Counted from the first letter of the stretch, positions 39,076 through 47,344 are shown. The stretch: 63,773 bases of DNA from Betaproteobacteria bacterium RIFCSPLOWO2_12_FULL_68_20 (GCA_001770655.1 MERQ01000089.1:1-63773), one strand, 5' to 3'. The notes: a model not told the origin generated them from the sequence alone. Translations and numbers: made by a program.

Positions 39076-39927
39076 GTGACTACGGCGACCGAACTCAAGG
39101 CGGGGCTCGACACCGCGAATCCAAACAAAGCGCTGTGGGAAAAAGGAGACTTCACGCGCATTGCGGCGAGCATGAGAGAGAGCGGGGAGGCCCTGGTCCA
39201 GGGACTCGGAATCACCAAAGGACTCAAGGTCCTGGACCTCGGATGCGGCGATGGAACGACGGCATTGCCGGAGGCCAGACTCGGAGCCGACGTGCTCGGG
39301 GTCGATATCGCGAAGAACCTGGTCGACGCCGGGAACAAGCGGGCAAAGGAGCAAGGCCTCGCGCGCTGCAGGTTTCAGGAAGGCGATGCGTCCAACCTGC
39401 ACGAGTTGAAGGATCACGCTTTTGACCTCGTCGTGAGCATCTTTGGGGCCATGTTCGCGCCGAAGCCGTTCGATGTGGCCAAGGAGATGGTGCGCGTGAC
39501 CCGGCACGGTGGCCAGATCGTCATGGGGAACTGGATTCCCAATGATCCGACGTTGGTGGCACAGATTCTGAGAATCAGCTCCTCCTACTCGCCGCCGCCG
39601 CCGGAAGGGTTCATCAGCCCGATGACGTGGGGGATCGAGAAGAACGTGATCGAGCGATTTGGCGGCGCGGGGGTTCCAAAAGAGAAGATCTCCTTCGTCC
39701 GGGACACGTATACCTTCAACTTTCCAGGCGCACCCTCGGACTTCGTTGCTGCATTCAGAAAATATTACGGGCCGACCATGAATGCATTCGAAGCTGCAGA
39801 AAAGAACGGTCGAGCGGATGATCTGACGAAGGAGCTGGAAGCCCTGTTCGAGAGCCAGAACAAGAGTCCAAGCAAGGACGCCACGGCCATTCCCGCAACC
39901 TTCTTGCGCGCCACGGTTGCGGTTTGA
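39076..39927 (+). CDS. Class I SAM-dependent methyltransferase
   Basis: A 283-residue methyltransferase with motif I VLDLGCGDGTTALPEA (about residue 51), acidic strand-2 end GVDIAKN, and FDLVVSIFGAMFAPKP at motif IV. It belongs to the broad UbiE/class I group; the substrate is unknown. The GTG at 39076 follows an AAGGAGG site. The first 15 residues (TTATELKAGLDTAN) resemble those of the second methyltransferase at 40623 (STATAAKPGLDTAD), and their promoters match too, so both genes share a copied 5' cassette. GC is a little lower than in the neighbouring genes. Confidence 0.88.
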   Translation: MTTATELKAGLDTANPNKALWEKGDFTRIAASMRESGEALVQGLGITKGLKVLDLGCGDGTTALPEARLGADVLGVDIAKNLVDAGNKRAKEQGLARCRFQEGDASNLHELKDHAFDLVVSIFGAMFAPKPFDVAKEMVRVTRHGGQIVMGNWIPNDPTLVAQILRISSSYSPPPPEGFISPMTWGIEKNVIERFGGAGVPKEKISFVRDTYTFNFPGAPSDFVAAFRKYYGPTMNAFEAAEKNGRADDLTKELEALFESQNKSPSKDATAIPATFLRATVAV

Positions 39928-39928
39928 A

Positions 39929-40015
39929 AAGAACGCGGGTGTCGACCTGGTGCGCAAGCGCGCCGCGCAGTCGACCCAGGTCGCCCCGCTCGAGCCGCTG
40001 ACGCTCAGCTTCTGA
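39929..40015 (+). pseudogene. Possible C-terminal gene remnant between methyltransferase and OsmC genes
   Basis: The 99-bp gap contains a reading frame ending in TGA (40013-40015) that reads GVDLVRKRAAQSTQVAPLEP followed by LTLSF. It has the codon use of the chromosome but no start codon, and the reading differs in frame from the preceding gene. It looks like the tail of a lost gene, perhaps deleted when the region was rearranged. The parent family is not recognised, and chance coding-like sequence in GC-rich DNA is possible. Confidence 0.3.
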
Positions 40016-40026
40016 GGAGGCAGCCG

Positions 40027-40542
40027 ATGGAACAGGCAAGAATCCGCGAGTCGCTCGAACGCGCGAGCGACACCCTCGCGAAGAACCCAACCAAGGCGCG
40101 CAGCACAGCTGCGCCGCTCACGGCGAGTCTGATCGACGGGCTCAGGTTCGAAGTCAAAGGCCCCGGAGGAGAAACGGTGCGCACCGACGTGCCGCAGACG
40201 GTGGGCGGCGAGGGCAGCGCGCCCAATCCCGTTTGGCTGATGCGCGCCTCGCTCGCGGCGTGCACCGCGACGGTGATCGCCATGCGCGCCGCACGGCTCG
40301 GCGTGAGGCTGACGCTGCTGGAGGTGGACGCCGAAAGCGACATCGACAACCGCCGCCTACTGGGCCTCGACGATGCGGCGGCGTCGGTGCTCGCCTTGCG
40401 CCTGCGGGTAAGGATCGGCGCGCACGGGGCGAGCGACGATGCCCTGCGCGAGATCGCGGCCTGGGGCGACGCGCATTCGCCCGTTGCATGCACGATGCGC
40501 ATGCCGCCGGCGATCTCGACCGAGGTGGAGATCCTGCGCTAG
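40027..40542 (+). CDS. OsmC/Ohr family protein
   Basis: A 171-residue OsmC-fold protein. The catalytic-type region reads APNPVWLMRASLAACTATVIAMRAA (the helix with the peroxidatic Cys in OsmC/Ohr enzymes), and a second conserved Cys is near the C-terminus in SPVACTMRMPP. OsmC proteins reduce organic hydroperoxides with paired cysteines. It follows methyltransferase 1 by 99 bp with a GGAGG site before the ATG, and probably shares its transcript. Confidence 0.85.
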   Translation: MEQARIRESLERASDTLAKNPTKARSTAAPLTASLIDGLRFEVKGPGGETVRTDVPQTVGGEGSAPNPVWLMRASLAACTATVIAMRAARLGVRLTLLEVDAESDIDNRRLLGLDDAAASVLALRLRVRIGAHGASDDALREIAAWGDAHSPVACTMRMPPAISTEVEILR

Positions 40543-40547
40543 CTAGA

Positions 40548-40622
40548 GCGGAAGGTTTCCGGAAGACGATCGGAAGGGCCGGTCGCTATCGTGGTGCGCA
40601 CTTCAACCGAGGGAGGTGCACC
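40548..40622 (+). promoter_or_regulatory. Promoter/operator 2: second array of three CGGAAG repeats
   Basis: CGGAAG repeats lie at 40549-40554, 40560-40565 and 40571-40576, again exactly 11 bp apart, followed by TATCGT at 40587-40592 (four of six matches to a -10 box) and GGGAGG at 40610-40615. The first 47 bp differ from operator 1 at about four positions, none within a CGGAAG unit. Conservation of the hexamers and phase while the spacers drift points to protein binding, most simply by the AfsR-like regulator upstream. Confidence 0.7.
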
Positions 40623-41411
40623 ATGAGCACAGCGACGGCCGCCAAGCCGGGTCTGGACACCGCGGACCTGGAGCAGAAGGTCAAGGAAATGTACCGGGAC
40701 GTCGCCCGCGACCCGGGCGGCGAATTCCACTTCGAGATGGGGCGCGCGCTCGCCGAGCGCCTGGGCTATCCCCCCGCCGATCTCGACCGCATCCCGGCGG
40801 CCGCGATCGATTCGTTCGCGGGGGTCGGCTACTACTTCCACCTCGCGCAGCTGAAGGAAGGCGAGGCCGTGGTCGATCTGGGCAGCGGATCGGGAATGGA
40901 CAGTTTCGTTGCGGCGCTGCACGTCGGCGCGACCGGCAAGGTGCTCGGTGTCGACATGACCGAGGAGCAGCTCGAGAAATCCGAGCGCCTGCGCGCCGCG
41001 GCCGGTTTCGCCAGCGTGTCCTACCAGAAGGGCTACATCGAGCGGGTGCCGCGCGCCGACGGCACGTTCGACGCGGTCATCAGCAACGGCGTGATCAACC
41101 TCGCGCCCGACAAGCAGCAGGCATTCAACGAGGCGGCGCGCCTGCTGCGCCGCGGCGGGCGGCTCGCCATCGCCGACATCGTCACCGAAGCCCAGCTTCC
41201 CGACGGCGTCACGGAAAAGGCTGACTTGTGGGCCGCGTGCATCGGCGGCGCGATGCAGGTGGATCAGTACCTCGAAGCGATCAAGCGCGCGGGCCTGCGG
41301 CTCGAGACCATCCAGGACAACCCGCAGTACCGCTTCATCTCCGACAACGCGAAGTCTGCCGTCAGGAAGTGGGGCGTGAAGAGCGTCTCGCTCCTCGCCG
41401 TCAAGGCGTAG
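40623..41411 (+). CDS. ArsM-like SAM-dependent methyltransferase
   Basis: A 262-residue methyltransferase with motif I AVVDLGSGSGMDSFVAALHVG (about residue 82), GVDMTEEQLEKSERLR and VISNGVINLAPDK. This order and wording resemble arsenite methyltransferase ArsM and its relatives, as does ADLWAACIGGAMQVDQYLEA. The set of cysteines that bind As(III) in true ArsM is not complete (one Cys in the AACIGG segment is seen), so the substrate may be another metalloid or an organic compound. It has its own CGGAAG operator and likely leads the transcript with the globin and FAD-oxidase genes. Confidence 0.85.
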   Translation: MSTATAAKPGLDTADLEQKVKEMYRDVARDPGGEFHFEMGRALAERLGYPPADLDRIPAAAIDSFAGVGYYFHLAQLKEGEAVVDLGSGSGMDSFVAALHVGATGKVLGVDMTEEQLEKSERLRAAAGFASVSYQKGYIERVPRADGTFDAVISNGVINLAPDKQQAFNEAARLLRRGGRLAIADIVTEAQLPDGVTEKADLWAACIGGAMQVDQYLEAIKRAGLRLETIQDNPQYRFISDNAKSAVRKWGVKSVSLLAVKA

Positions 41412-41444
41412 CGCCTCGACATCGACTCCCTGGAGGAAGGAATC

Positions 41445-41891
41445 ATGAAATCGACACTCATCGCGGCCCTCGCGGCGGTTCTGCTCGGGGCCGGCGTCGC
41501 CCACGCCCAGCAGCCGAAATCGCTCTACGACCGGCTCGGCGGCGCTTATCCGATCTCGGTGGTGGTGGACAGCTTCATCGATCTGCTGCTCGTCAACGAT
41601 GCGCTCAACGCGAATCCCGCCATCAAGGCGGCGAGAGACCGGGTGCCGGCGGCGGGGCTGAAGTTCCACGTGACCGCGCTCGTCTGCCAGACCACCGGCG
41701 GCCCGTGCAAGTACACCGGCCGCGCCATGAAGCCGTCCCACGCCCACCTCAATATCGGCGAAAAAGAATGGCAGGCGATGCTCGCCGACTTCCGGCGCGT
41801 GCTGAACAACTACGGCGTTCCGGCGAAAGAGCAGCAGGAGCTGATCGCCATCGTGGAAAGCACCAAGAAGGACATCGTGGTCAGGAAGTGA
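41445..41891 (+). CDS. Exported group I truncated haemoglobin
   Basis: A 148-residue protein with a signal peptide (about 1-22, ending AHAQQ), then a 2-on-2 globin: SLYDRLGGAYPISVVVDSFI (helices A-B), LVCQTTGGPCKYTGRAMKPS (E-F region) and the proximal His in SHAHLNI (about residue 98-100). Group I globins oxidise NO to nitrate or bind O2. Export to the periplasm is uncommon for this family. The two cysteines in CQTTGGPC could form a disulfide there. It lies 33 bp after the ArsM-like gene. Confidence 0.88.
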   Translation: MKSTLIAALAAVLLGAGVAHAQQPKSLYDRLGGAYPISVVVDSFIDLLLVNDALNANPAIKAARDRVPAAGLKFHVTALVCQTTGGPCKYTGRAMKPSHAHLNIGEKEWQAMLADFRRVLNNYGVPAKEQQELIAIVESTKKDIVVRK

Positions 41892-41916
41892 GGCGAATCG
41901 GTTACCCTCTCGGATC

Positions 41917-43284
41917 ATGTCCGTGGAGCGCTTGACCGACACTGCGATTGCGCAGTTCACCAAGCGTATCCAGGGCACGGTCATCAGGCCCGGCGACGCT
42001 GACTTCGACCAGGCCCGCCGGGTCTGGAACGGCATGATCGACCGCAGGCCGGCGCTGATCGCCCGCTGTGCGAGCGTCGATGATGTCGAGGCGGCGGTGG
42101 AGTTCGCGCGCGTTGGCGAGCTGCTCGTCGCGGTGCGCGGCGGCGGCCACAGCGTGGCGGGACACGGCACCTGCGACGACGGACTGGTCATCGATCTCTC
42201 GCCGATGCGGGGCGTGCAAGCCGACCCGGAGGCGAGGCTGGCGAGGGTCGAAGGCGGCGCGATCTGGGGCAGCGTCGATCGCGCCACCCAGATACACGGA
42301 CTGGCCGTCACCGGCGGGATCGTGTCCGAGACTGGCGTCGCCGGATTGACCCTAGGCGGCGGCATCGGCTGGCTGATGCGCAAGCACGGCCTCACCGCCG
42401 ACAACCTGCGGGGCGCGAGCCTCGTGACCGCCGACGGGCAACTCCTGCAAGCGAGCGCCGAGGAGGACGCAGAGCTGCTCTGGGGTCTGCAGCGCGGCGG
42501 CGGCAACTTCGGCATCGTCACCGAGCTGCGCTTTCGCCTGCACCCCGTCGGGCCGATCGTGCTGGCCGGGTGGGTGCTGTATCCGCAGGAAAAGTCGACC
42601 GAGGTGCTCCGGTTTTACCGCGACTACGCGAGGGCAGCACCCGACGAGCTCACCACGATCGTCATTCTGCGGCGGCTGCCGCACCTCGCCAAGCTGCCGC
42701 CTTTTCTGCGCGGCATGCCGGTGATCGCGATCGCGGCCTGCTACTGCGGCGTCATCGAGGACGGCGAGCGCGCGGTGCAGCCGCTGCGCGCGTATGGGGC
42801 GCCGCTCGTGGACGGCATCGGCTTGAAGCCCTATGTCGACCATCAGACCATGTTCGACGCCGCGCAGCCTCCGGGGCGCCACAACTACTGGAAGACTTCG
42901 TATCTGCGCGAGCTGGGCGATGCGGCGATCGACGCGATCGTCGAGAGCACCCGGCGCATGACCTCGCCGCTGTCGCTGCTGGCGCTGTATCAGCTGGGCG
43001 GCGCGGCAAGGCTCGGGGATGCGGCCTTCTGTCTCAACATCGCGGCGACCTGGACCGATCCGGCCGAGAGCGACGGGCATATTTCCTGGGCGCGCGAGTC
43101 CTGGGCCGCGATCGAGCCGCATTCGAGCGCGGGCGCCTATGTGAATTTTCTGGGCGAAGAAGGCGAGGGGCAAACGCGCTCGGTTTATCGCCAGGGCTAC
43201 GAACGCCTGGTGGCCCTGAAGAACAAGTACGACCCCGACAACTTCTTTCGCTTGAACCAGAACATCACGCCGACCATCGCTTGA
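41917..43284 (+). CDS. FAD-linked oxidase with BBE domain
   Basis: A 455-residue flavoprotein of the berberine-bridge-enzyme/PCMH type. RGGGHSVAGHGTCDDG (about residues 74-89) carries the His used for covalent 8-alpha-histidyl FAD; GGGIGWLMRKHGLTADNL and GGGNFGIVTELRFRLHP complete the FAD domain. The C-terminal BBE motif reads NKYDPDNFFRLNQNI. Such enzymes oxidise alcohols, sugars or alkaloid-like amines and give H2O2. It lies 25 bp after the globin gene. No signal peptide is seen. Confidence 0.9.
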   Translation: MSVERLTDTAIAQFTKRIQGTVIRPGDADFDQARRVWNGMIDRRPALIARCASVDDVEAAVEFARVGELLVAVRGGGHSVAGHGTCDDGLVIDLSPMRGVQADPEARLARVEGGAIWGSVDRATQIHGLAVTGGIVSETGVAGLTLGGGIGWLMRKHGLTADNLRGASLVTADGQLLQASAEEDAELLWGLQRGGGNFGIVTELRFRLHPVGPIVLAGWVLYPQEKSTEVLRFYRDYARAAPDELTTIVILRRLPHLAKLPPFLRGMPVIAIAACYCGVIEDGERAVQPLRAYGAPLVDGIGLKPYVDHQTMFDAAQPPGRHNYWKTSYLRELGDAAIDAIVESTRRMTSPLSLLALYQLGGAARLGDAAFCLNIAATWTDPAESDGHISWARESWAAIEPHSSAGAYVNFLGEEGEGQTRSVYRQGYERLVALKNKYDPDNFFRLNQNITPTIA

Positions 43285-43308
43285 TCCGGCGAGGCAACTG
43301 AAGTTAGG

Positions 43309-44532
43309 TCAGATCACCTTGGCCGCGCGCAGCCGCGCGACTTCCACTTCGCTTTTTCCCAAGATCCCGCGCAGCACCTCCTCGGTGTGCTCCCCCAGCA
43401 GCGGCGGCGGCAGCCGGTGCTCGACGGGCGTGGCCGAGAAGCGCATCGGGCTTCGCACCAGCGCCACCTTGCCCGCCTTGGGGTGCGGCAGCTCGAAGCG
43501 CAAGCCGCGCGCGAGCGCCTGCGGCTCCTCGAACGCCTGCTTGATATCGTTGATCGGCCCGTTCGGAACGCCGGCGGCCTCAAGCGCCTCGACCCAGTCG
43601 CGCGTCGTGCGCTTCGCCGTGATCTCCGAGAGGATTCTCGTCAGCTCGGCGCGGTTCTCGACCCGTTTCGCGTTGGTCGCGAAGCGCGCGTCCTCAGCCA
43701 ACCAGGGGCAGCCCGCAACTTCGCAGAACTTGCGCCACAGGTTGTCGTTGCCGCAGGCGACGATCACGTCGCCGTCGGCGGTGCGGAACGGCTGGTAGGG
43801 CACGATGTTCGGATGCGCGTTGCCCAGGCGCCGGGGCGGCTCGCCGGTGGCGAGGAAATTCCCCGCCTGGAACGCGAGCACCGCCACCTGCGAGTCGAAC
43901 AGCGCGAGATCGAGATGCTGGCCGGCGCCGGTCTCGGCGCGATGCGCGAGCGCGGCGCACACTGCGACGCTCGCGTACATCCCGGTGATGAGGTCGGCGA
44001 TCGGGATGCCCGCCTTCTGCGGCCCGCCGCCGGGCAGGTCGTCGCGCTCTCCGGTGACGCTCATGAGGCCCGCCATGCCCTGCATCATGAAGTCGTAGCC
44101 GGGCCGCTCACGGTAAGGCCCGGTGTGGCCGAAGCCGGTCACGGAGCAGTAGATCAGCCGGGGGTTCACCTCGGCGAGATCGCGGTAGGCGAGGCCGTAG
44201 CGCTCCAGGTCTCCGTACTTGAAGTTCTCCAGCAGCACATCGCACTTCGCGGCGAGCTCGCGAACGATCGCCTGGCCCTCGGGATTGGCGAGGTCGAGCG
44301 TGACCGATTTCTTGCCGCGGTTGGCGCAGGCAAAGTAGGCCGACTCGGTCGTGTCGCTGCCGTTCGCGTCCTTGAGCCAGGGCGGGCCGTAGGCGCGCGA
44401 GTCGTCGCCTTTCTTCGGGCGCTCGACTTTGATCACCTCGGCCCCGAGATCGGCGAGGTTCTGCGCCGCCCACGGCCCGGCGAGGACGCGCGCGAGATCG
44501 AGAACGCGAATGTGCGCGAGCGGCCCGGCCAT
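43309..44532 (-). CDS. CaiB/BaiF family CoA-transferase
   Basis: A 407-residue class III CoA-transferase: IRVLDLARVLAGPWAAQNLADLG, KVERPKKGDDSR, the catalytic Asp in YDFMMQGMAGLMSVTG (about residue 170) and GLDLALFDSQVAVL-type dimer segments (HLDLALFDSQ). The family moves CoA between carboxylic acids. The ATG at 44532 gives the usual N-terminus. The acceptor acid cannot be assigned. It is convergent with the FAD-oxidase gene, with 24 bp between stops and no clear terminator. Confidence 0.9.
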   Translation of the reverse strand: MAGPLAHIRVLDLARVLAGPWAAQNLADLGAEVIKVERPKKGDDSRAYGPPWLKDANGSDTTESAYFACANRGKKSVTLDLANPEGQAIVRELAAKCDVLLENFKYGDLERYGLAYRDLAEVNPRLIYCSVTGFGHTGPYRERPGYDFMMQGMAGLMSVTGERDDLPGGGPQKAGIPIADLITGMYASVAVCAALAHRAETGAGQHLDLALFDSQVAVLAFQAGNFLATGEPPRRLGNAHPNIVPYQPFRTADGDVIVACGNDNLWRKFCEVAGCPWLAEDARFATNAKRVENRAELTRILSEITAKRTTRDWVEALEAAGVPNGPINDIKQAFEEPQALARGLRFELPHPKAGKVALVRSPMRFSATPVEHRLPPPLLGEHTEEVLRGILGKSEVEVARLRAAKVI

Positions 44533-44543
44533 CAGGCCGGATG

Positions 44544-45011
44544 CTACTTCACCGCCAGCGCGTTCTGGACCGATTTCACTCCCGAAACGCCGCCCGCGAG
44601 CTTGCCGGCCCGGGCGACCTGCTCCTTGGTTTCGACGAAGCCGGAGAGCTGCACCCGGCCCTCGTAGGTACTGACCGAGATCGACATCGAGGGAATGCCT
44701 TTGGCGGCGAGGAGCTCGGCTTTCACCTTGGTGGTAATCGCGCTGTCGGAGAGCACGCGCTTCTGGTTGTCGTCCACGGCGCGGCGCCATTCCCCGGTAT
44801 CGAGTCGCCCGTCCCGGTTCGCGTCGAAGCGCTCGAAGCGCTTGGCGAGCTCGCGCTCGCCGCTCGTCTCGCTGGGGGAGAGGAACCCGTCGCCGTTCTT
44901 GTCCAGCGCCTTGAAGGCGGAGTCGGCGTCGGGAATGTCGCTTTGGGGTTGCGCCTGCGCCGCGGCCAGGGGCAGGCCGGCGGCAAACAGGGCTATGATC
45001 AGGCTTCGCAT
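44544..45011 (-). CDS. Exported EF-hand/BON-domain protein
   Basis: A 155-residue protein with a signal peptide (about 1-20), two EF-hand calcium loops (DKNGDGFLSPSE and DANRDGRLDTGE) and a C-terminal BON domain (LSDSAITTKVKAELLAAKGI, VQLSGFVETKEQVARAG). BON domains usually bind membranes or envelope components; joining them to EF-hands suggests calcium-responsive envelope binding. It ends 11 bp before the CoA-transferase start, so the two may be co-transcribed, though their roles seem unrelated. Confidence 0.85.
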   Translation of the reverse strand: MRSLIIALFAAGLPLAAAQAQPQSDIPDADSAFKALDKNGDGFLSPSETSGERELAKRFERFDANRDGRLDTGEWRRAVDDNQKRVLSDSAITTKVKAELLAAKGIPSMSISVSTYEGRVQLSGFVETKEQVARAGKLAGGVSGVKSVQNALAVK

Positions 45012-45098
45012 ACGGTCTCCGCTGGAAATCGGGATTGCGCAGGCTAGCGCCGGCGCCGAACTGTGGACAGGAAAAACCTCACGCGGTTCCGGCCGGCC

Positions 45099-45872
45099 TC
45101 AGGTGCTCAGGTGCGCCGCCAGCTCGGCGAAGCCCGCGCCCGAGGCGGCGCGCGTCACGTACTTCGGCTTCGCCGGCAGCCGAGCCTCGAAGCGCCGCAC
45201 GTTCGCCACGCCGACCGAGTTGTCGAAAAACGCGAACATCGGCGCGTCGTTCGGCGAGTCGCCGGCAAACACGATGCTGCGGTTCGCGGCCGCGAGCTCC
45301 ATTCCGAAACGCTCGGCGAAGAGCAGCCGGGTCATTGCCAGCTTGTCGTAGTCGCCGAACCAGCCGTTGACGTGGATCGAGCTCACTCGCGCGCTGAGGC
45401 CCGCCCGGCGCATCAGCGCGGCAATGCGGTCAGCGGCCTCCAGGGGCAGCTCCGGCACGTCTTCGCAATAGTCGATCGCGAGGTCGGTCTCGCGATAGCG
45501 CTGATCTGCGGCGAGCGCGCAGCCCGGCACCTCGGCGAGGATGCGCCGCGCGATCGCTTCCAATTTACTCCGCTTGTCGCTTCTCGCCGGCTCCTCGTCC
45601 CAGTACCTGCGGCGAAGCCTGCCCTCGGCGTGCCAGAAATAGAACGCGCCGTTCTCGCCCACTACGGCGTCCACCGGCCACATGCGCGCGATGTGGTCGC
45701 ACCAGCCCGCCGGCCGCCCCGTCACCGGCACGACGATCTTTCCCGCGCGCATCAGGCGTTCGAGCGCCGCATAGGCTTCGGCGGTGAGCCGGCCCTGCGT
45801 GGTGAGCGTCTCGTCGAGATCGACGAGCACCGCCTTGACCGGCCCCGGATCCAGCTCGGCGACAGGCTTCAT
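45099..45872 (-). CDS. HAD-IIB family phosphatase
   Basis: A 257-residue HAD phosphatase with motif I VDLDETLTTQGRL, motif II VPVTGRPAG, a C2-type cap (about 85-190) and motif III/IV FAGDSPNDAPMFAFF. This resembles sucrose-phosphatase and mannosyl-3-phosphoglycerate phosphatase relatives that act on small sugar phosphates. Its ATG overlaps the glpD stop (ATGA), so it is the last gene of a coupled four-gene operon. A glycerol- or sugar-phosphate substrate is plausible from context only. Confidence 0.87.
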   Translation of the reverse strand: MKPVAELDPGPVKAVLVDLDETLTTQGRLTAEAYAALERLMRAGKIVVPVTGRPAGWCDHIARMWPVDAVVGENGAFYFWHAEGRLRRRYWDEEPARSDKRSKLEAIARRILAEVPGCALAADQRYRETDLAIDYCEDVPELPLEAADRIAALMRRAGLSARVSSIHVNGWFGDYDKLAMTRLLFAERFGMELAAANRSIVFAGDSPNDAPMFAFFDNSVGVANVRRFEARLPAKPKYVTRAASGAGFAELAAHLST

Positions 45873-47344
45873 GCGCCGAGCGCCTCGGCGAGGCGCGCGC
45901 GACGCCGCTCGTCCATGTGCAGGCCCGCCTTGGTGCGGCGCCACAGCACGTCCTCGGCGCTTGCCGCCCATTCGCGCTCGGCGAAGTAGCGCAACTCGCG
46001 CCCGGTGAGCCCGGCGCCGAAATCTTCGCCCAGGTCGCCCGTTGCGCGCGCGTCGCCGAGCACCTCGTAAGCGAGCATGCCGTGGCGCCGGAATATTCCG
46101 CGCAGCATTTCCTGCGGCAGCGCGGCGTAGCGCGCGAAGAAGGCGTCGCGCGCCTGCTCGCGGCTCGAGCCGCCGAAATCGGCGCCGAGAAGGGGCGTGC
46201 CGGAGGTCCACTCGCCCTTCATGCCGGGGAAATAAGGCGCGAGCTTCTCGAGCGCATGCTCGGCGAGCCGGCGGTAGGTGGTGATTTTCCCGCCGAACAC
46301 CGAAAGCACCGGCGCCTCGCCCGGCTCGGCGTCGAGGCGCAGCGTGTAGTCGCGCGTGATCGCCGATGGGTCGCTCGAGCCGTCGTCGTAGAGCGGCCTC
46401 ACCCCGGCGTAGCGCCAGACGACCTGCGCCGGGCCGACGGGCTGAGCCAGATAGCGTCCGACGGCGCGGCACAGGTAGGCCACCTCGGCCTCGCTCGCCT
46501 GCGGCGTTCCCGAATCGTTCTCGAGCGGCACGTCGGTCGTGCCGACGAGCGTATGCCGGTCGCCGTACGGGATCATGAACACCACGCGCCGGTCGTCATT
46601 CTGCAGGATGAAGGCGTGGTCGCCCGCATAGAGCCGGGGCAGCACGATGTGGCTGCCCTTCACCAGCCGCACGGCGTCGCGGCTCGGCTGCGCAAGGCGC
46701 TCGTTCAGCACGCGCTTTACCCACGGGCCCGCAGCGTTGACGATCGCCAGGGCGCGGATCTCGCGCGCTCCCGAAAGCGTGATGCGCCAGGCGCCGTTTT
46801 CGCGCCGCGCCGCCAGGCATTCCGTGTGCGCCAGGATCGTCGCGCCCCGGCGCTCGGCATCAAGGGCGTTCGAGATCACCAGCCGCGCATCGTCCACGCG
46901 GCAGTCGGAATACGCGAAACCGTGCCTGAACTGCGGCCTGAGGCCGGAGTTGTACGGCGGCACGTCCAGCCGCACCGCGCGCGAGCCAGGAAGGCTCGCG
47001 CGCCGCGCCAGGTGGTCGTAGAAAAAGAGCCCTGCGCGGATCATCCAGCGCGGCCGCAGCTCGGGCACGTGCGGCATGACGAAGCGGACCGGCCAGACGA
47101 GATGTCGCGCCGTCCTGAGCAGGATTTCGCGCTCGGCGAGCGCCTCGGCGACGAGGCGAAACTCGTAGTGCTCCAGGTAGCGCAGCCCGCCATGGATGAG
47201 CTTCGAGGAAGACGACGAGGTCGCGCCGGCGAGATCTCCGCGCTCGGCCAGCAGCACCGAGAGGCCGCGCCCGGCGGCGTCGCGCGCGATCCCGGCGCCG
47301 TTGATTCCGCCGCCGATGACCAGCAGGTCGTAGCTCACTTCCAT
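45869..47344 (-). CDS. glpD: Aerobic glycerol-3-phosphate dehydrogenase
   Basis: A 491-residue FAD enzyme that oxidises sn-glycerol 3-phosphate to dihydroxyacetone phosphate and feeds the quinone pool at the inner membrane. It has YDLLVIGGGINGAGIARDAA (FAD loop), TSSSSSKLIHGGLRYLEHYE, NAAGPWV and VFGGKITTYR, all GlpD hallmarks. The ATG at 47344 lies inside the 3' end of the histidine kinase gene (10-bp overlap). No glpF or glpK gene is nearby; the two-component system in the same operon may be the control. Confidence 0.93.
   Translation of the reverse strand: MEVSYDLLVIGGGINGAGIARDAAGRGLSVLLAERGDLAGATSSSSSKLIHGGLRYLEHYEFRLVAEALAEREILLRTARHLVWPVRFVMPHVPELRPRWMIRAGLFFYDHLARRASLPGSRAVRLDVPPYNSGLRPQFRHGFAYSDCRVDDARLVISNALDAERRGATILAHTECLAARRENGAWRITLSGAREIRALAIVNAAGPWVKRVLNERLAQPSRDAVRLVKGSHIVLPRLYAGDHAFILQNDDRRVVFMIPYGDRHTLVGTTDVPLENDSGTPQASEAEVAYLCRAVGRYLAQPVGPAQVVWRYAGVRPLYDDGSSDPSAITRDYTLRLDAEPGEAPVLSVFGGKITTYRRLAEHALEKLAPYFPGMKGEWTSGTPLLGADFGGSSREQARDAFFARYAALPQEMLRGIFRRHGMLAYEVLGDARATGDLGEDFGAGLTGRELRYFAEREWAASAEDVLWRRTKAGLHMDERRRARLAEALGA

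Noticed and set aside
40623-41411. Calling the second methyltransferase a true arsenite methyltransferase (arsM)
   Set aside because: The conserved As(III)-binding cysteine set is not complete, and no ars genes are nearby.
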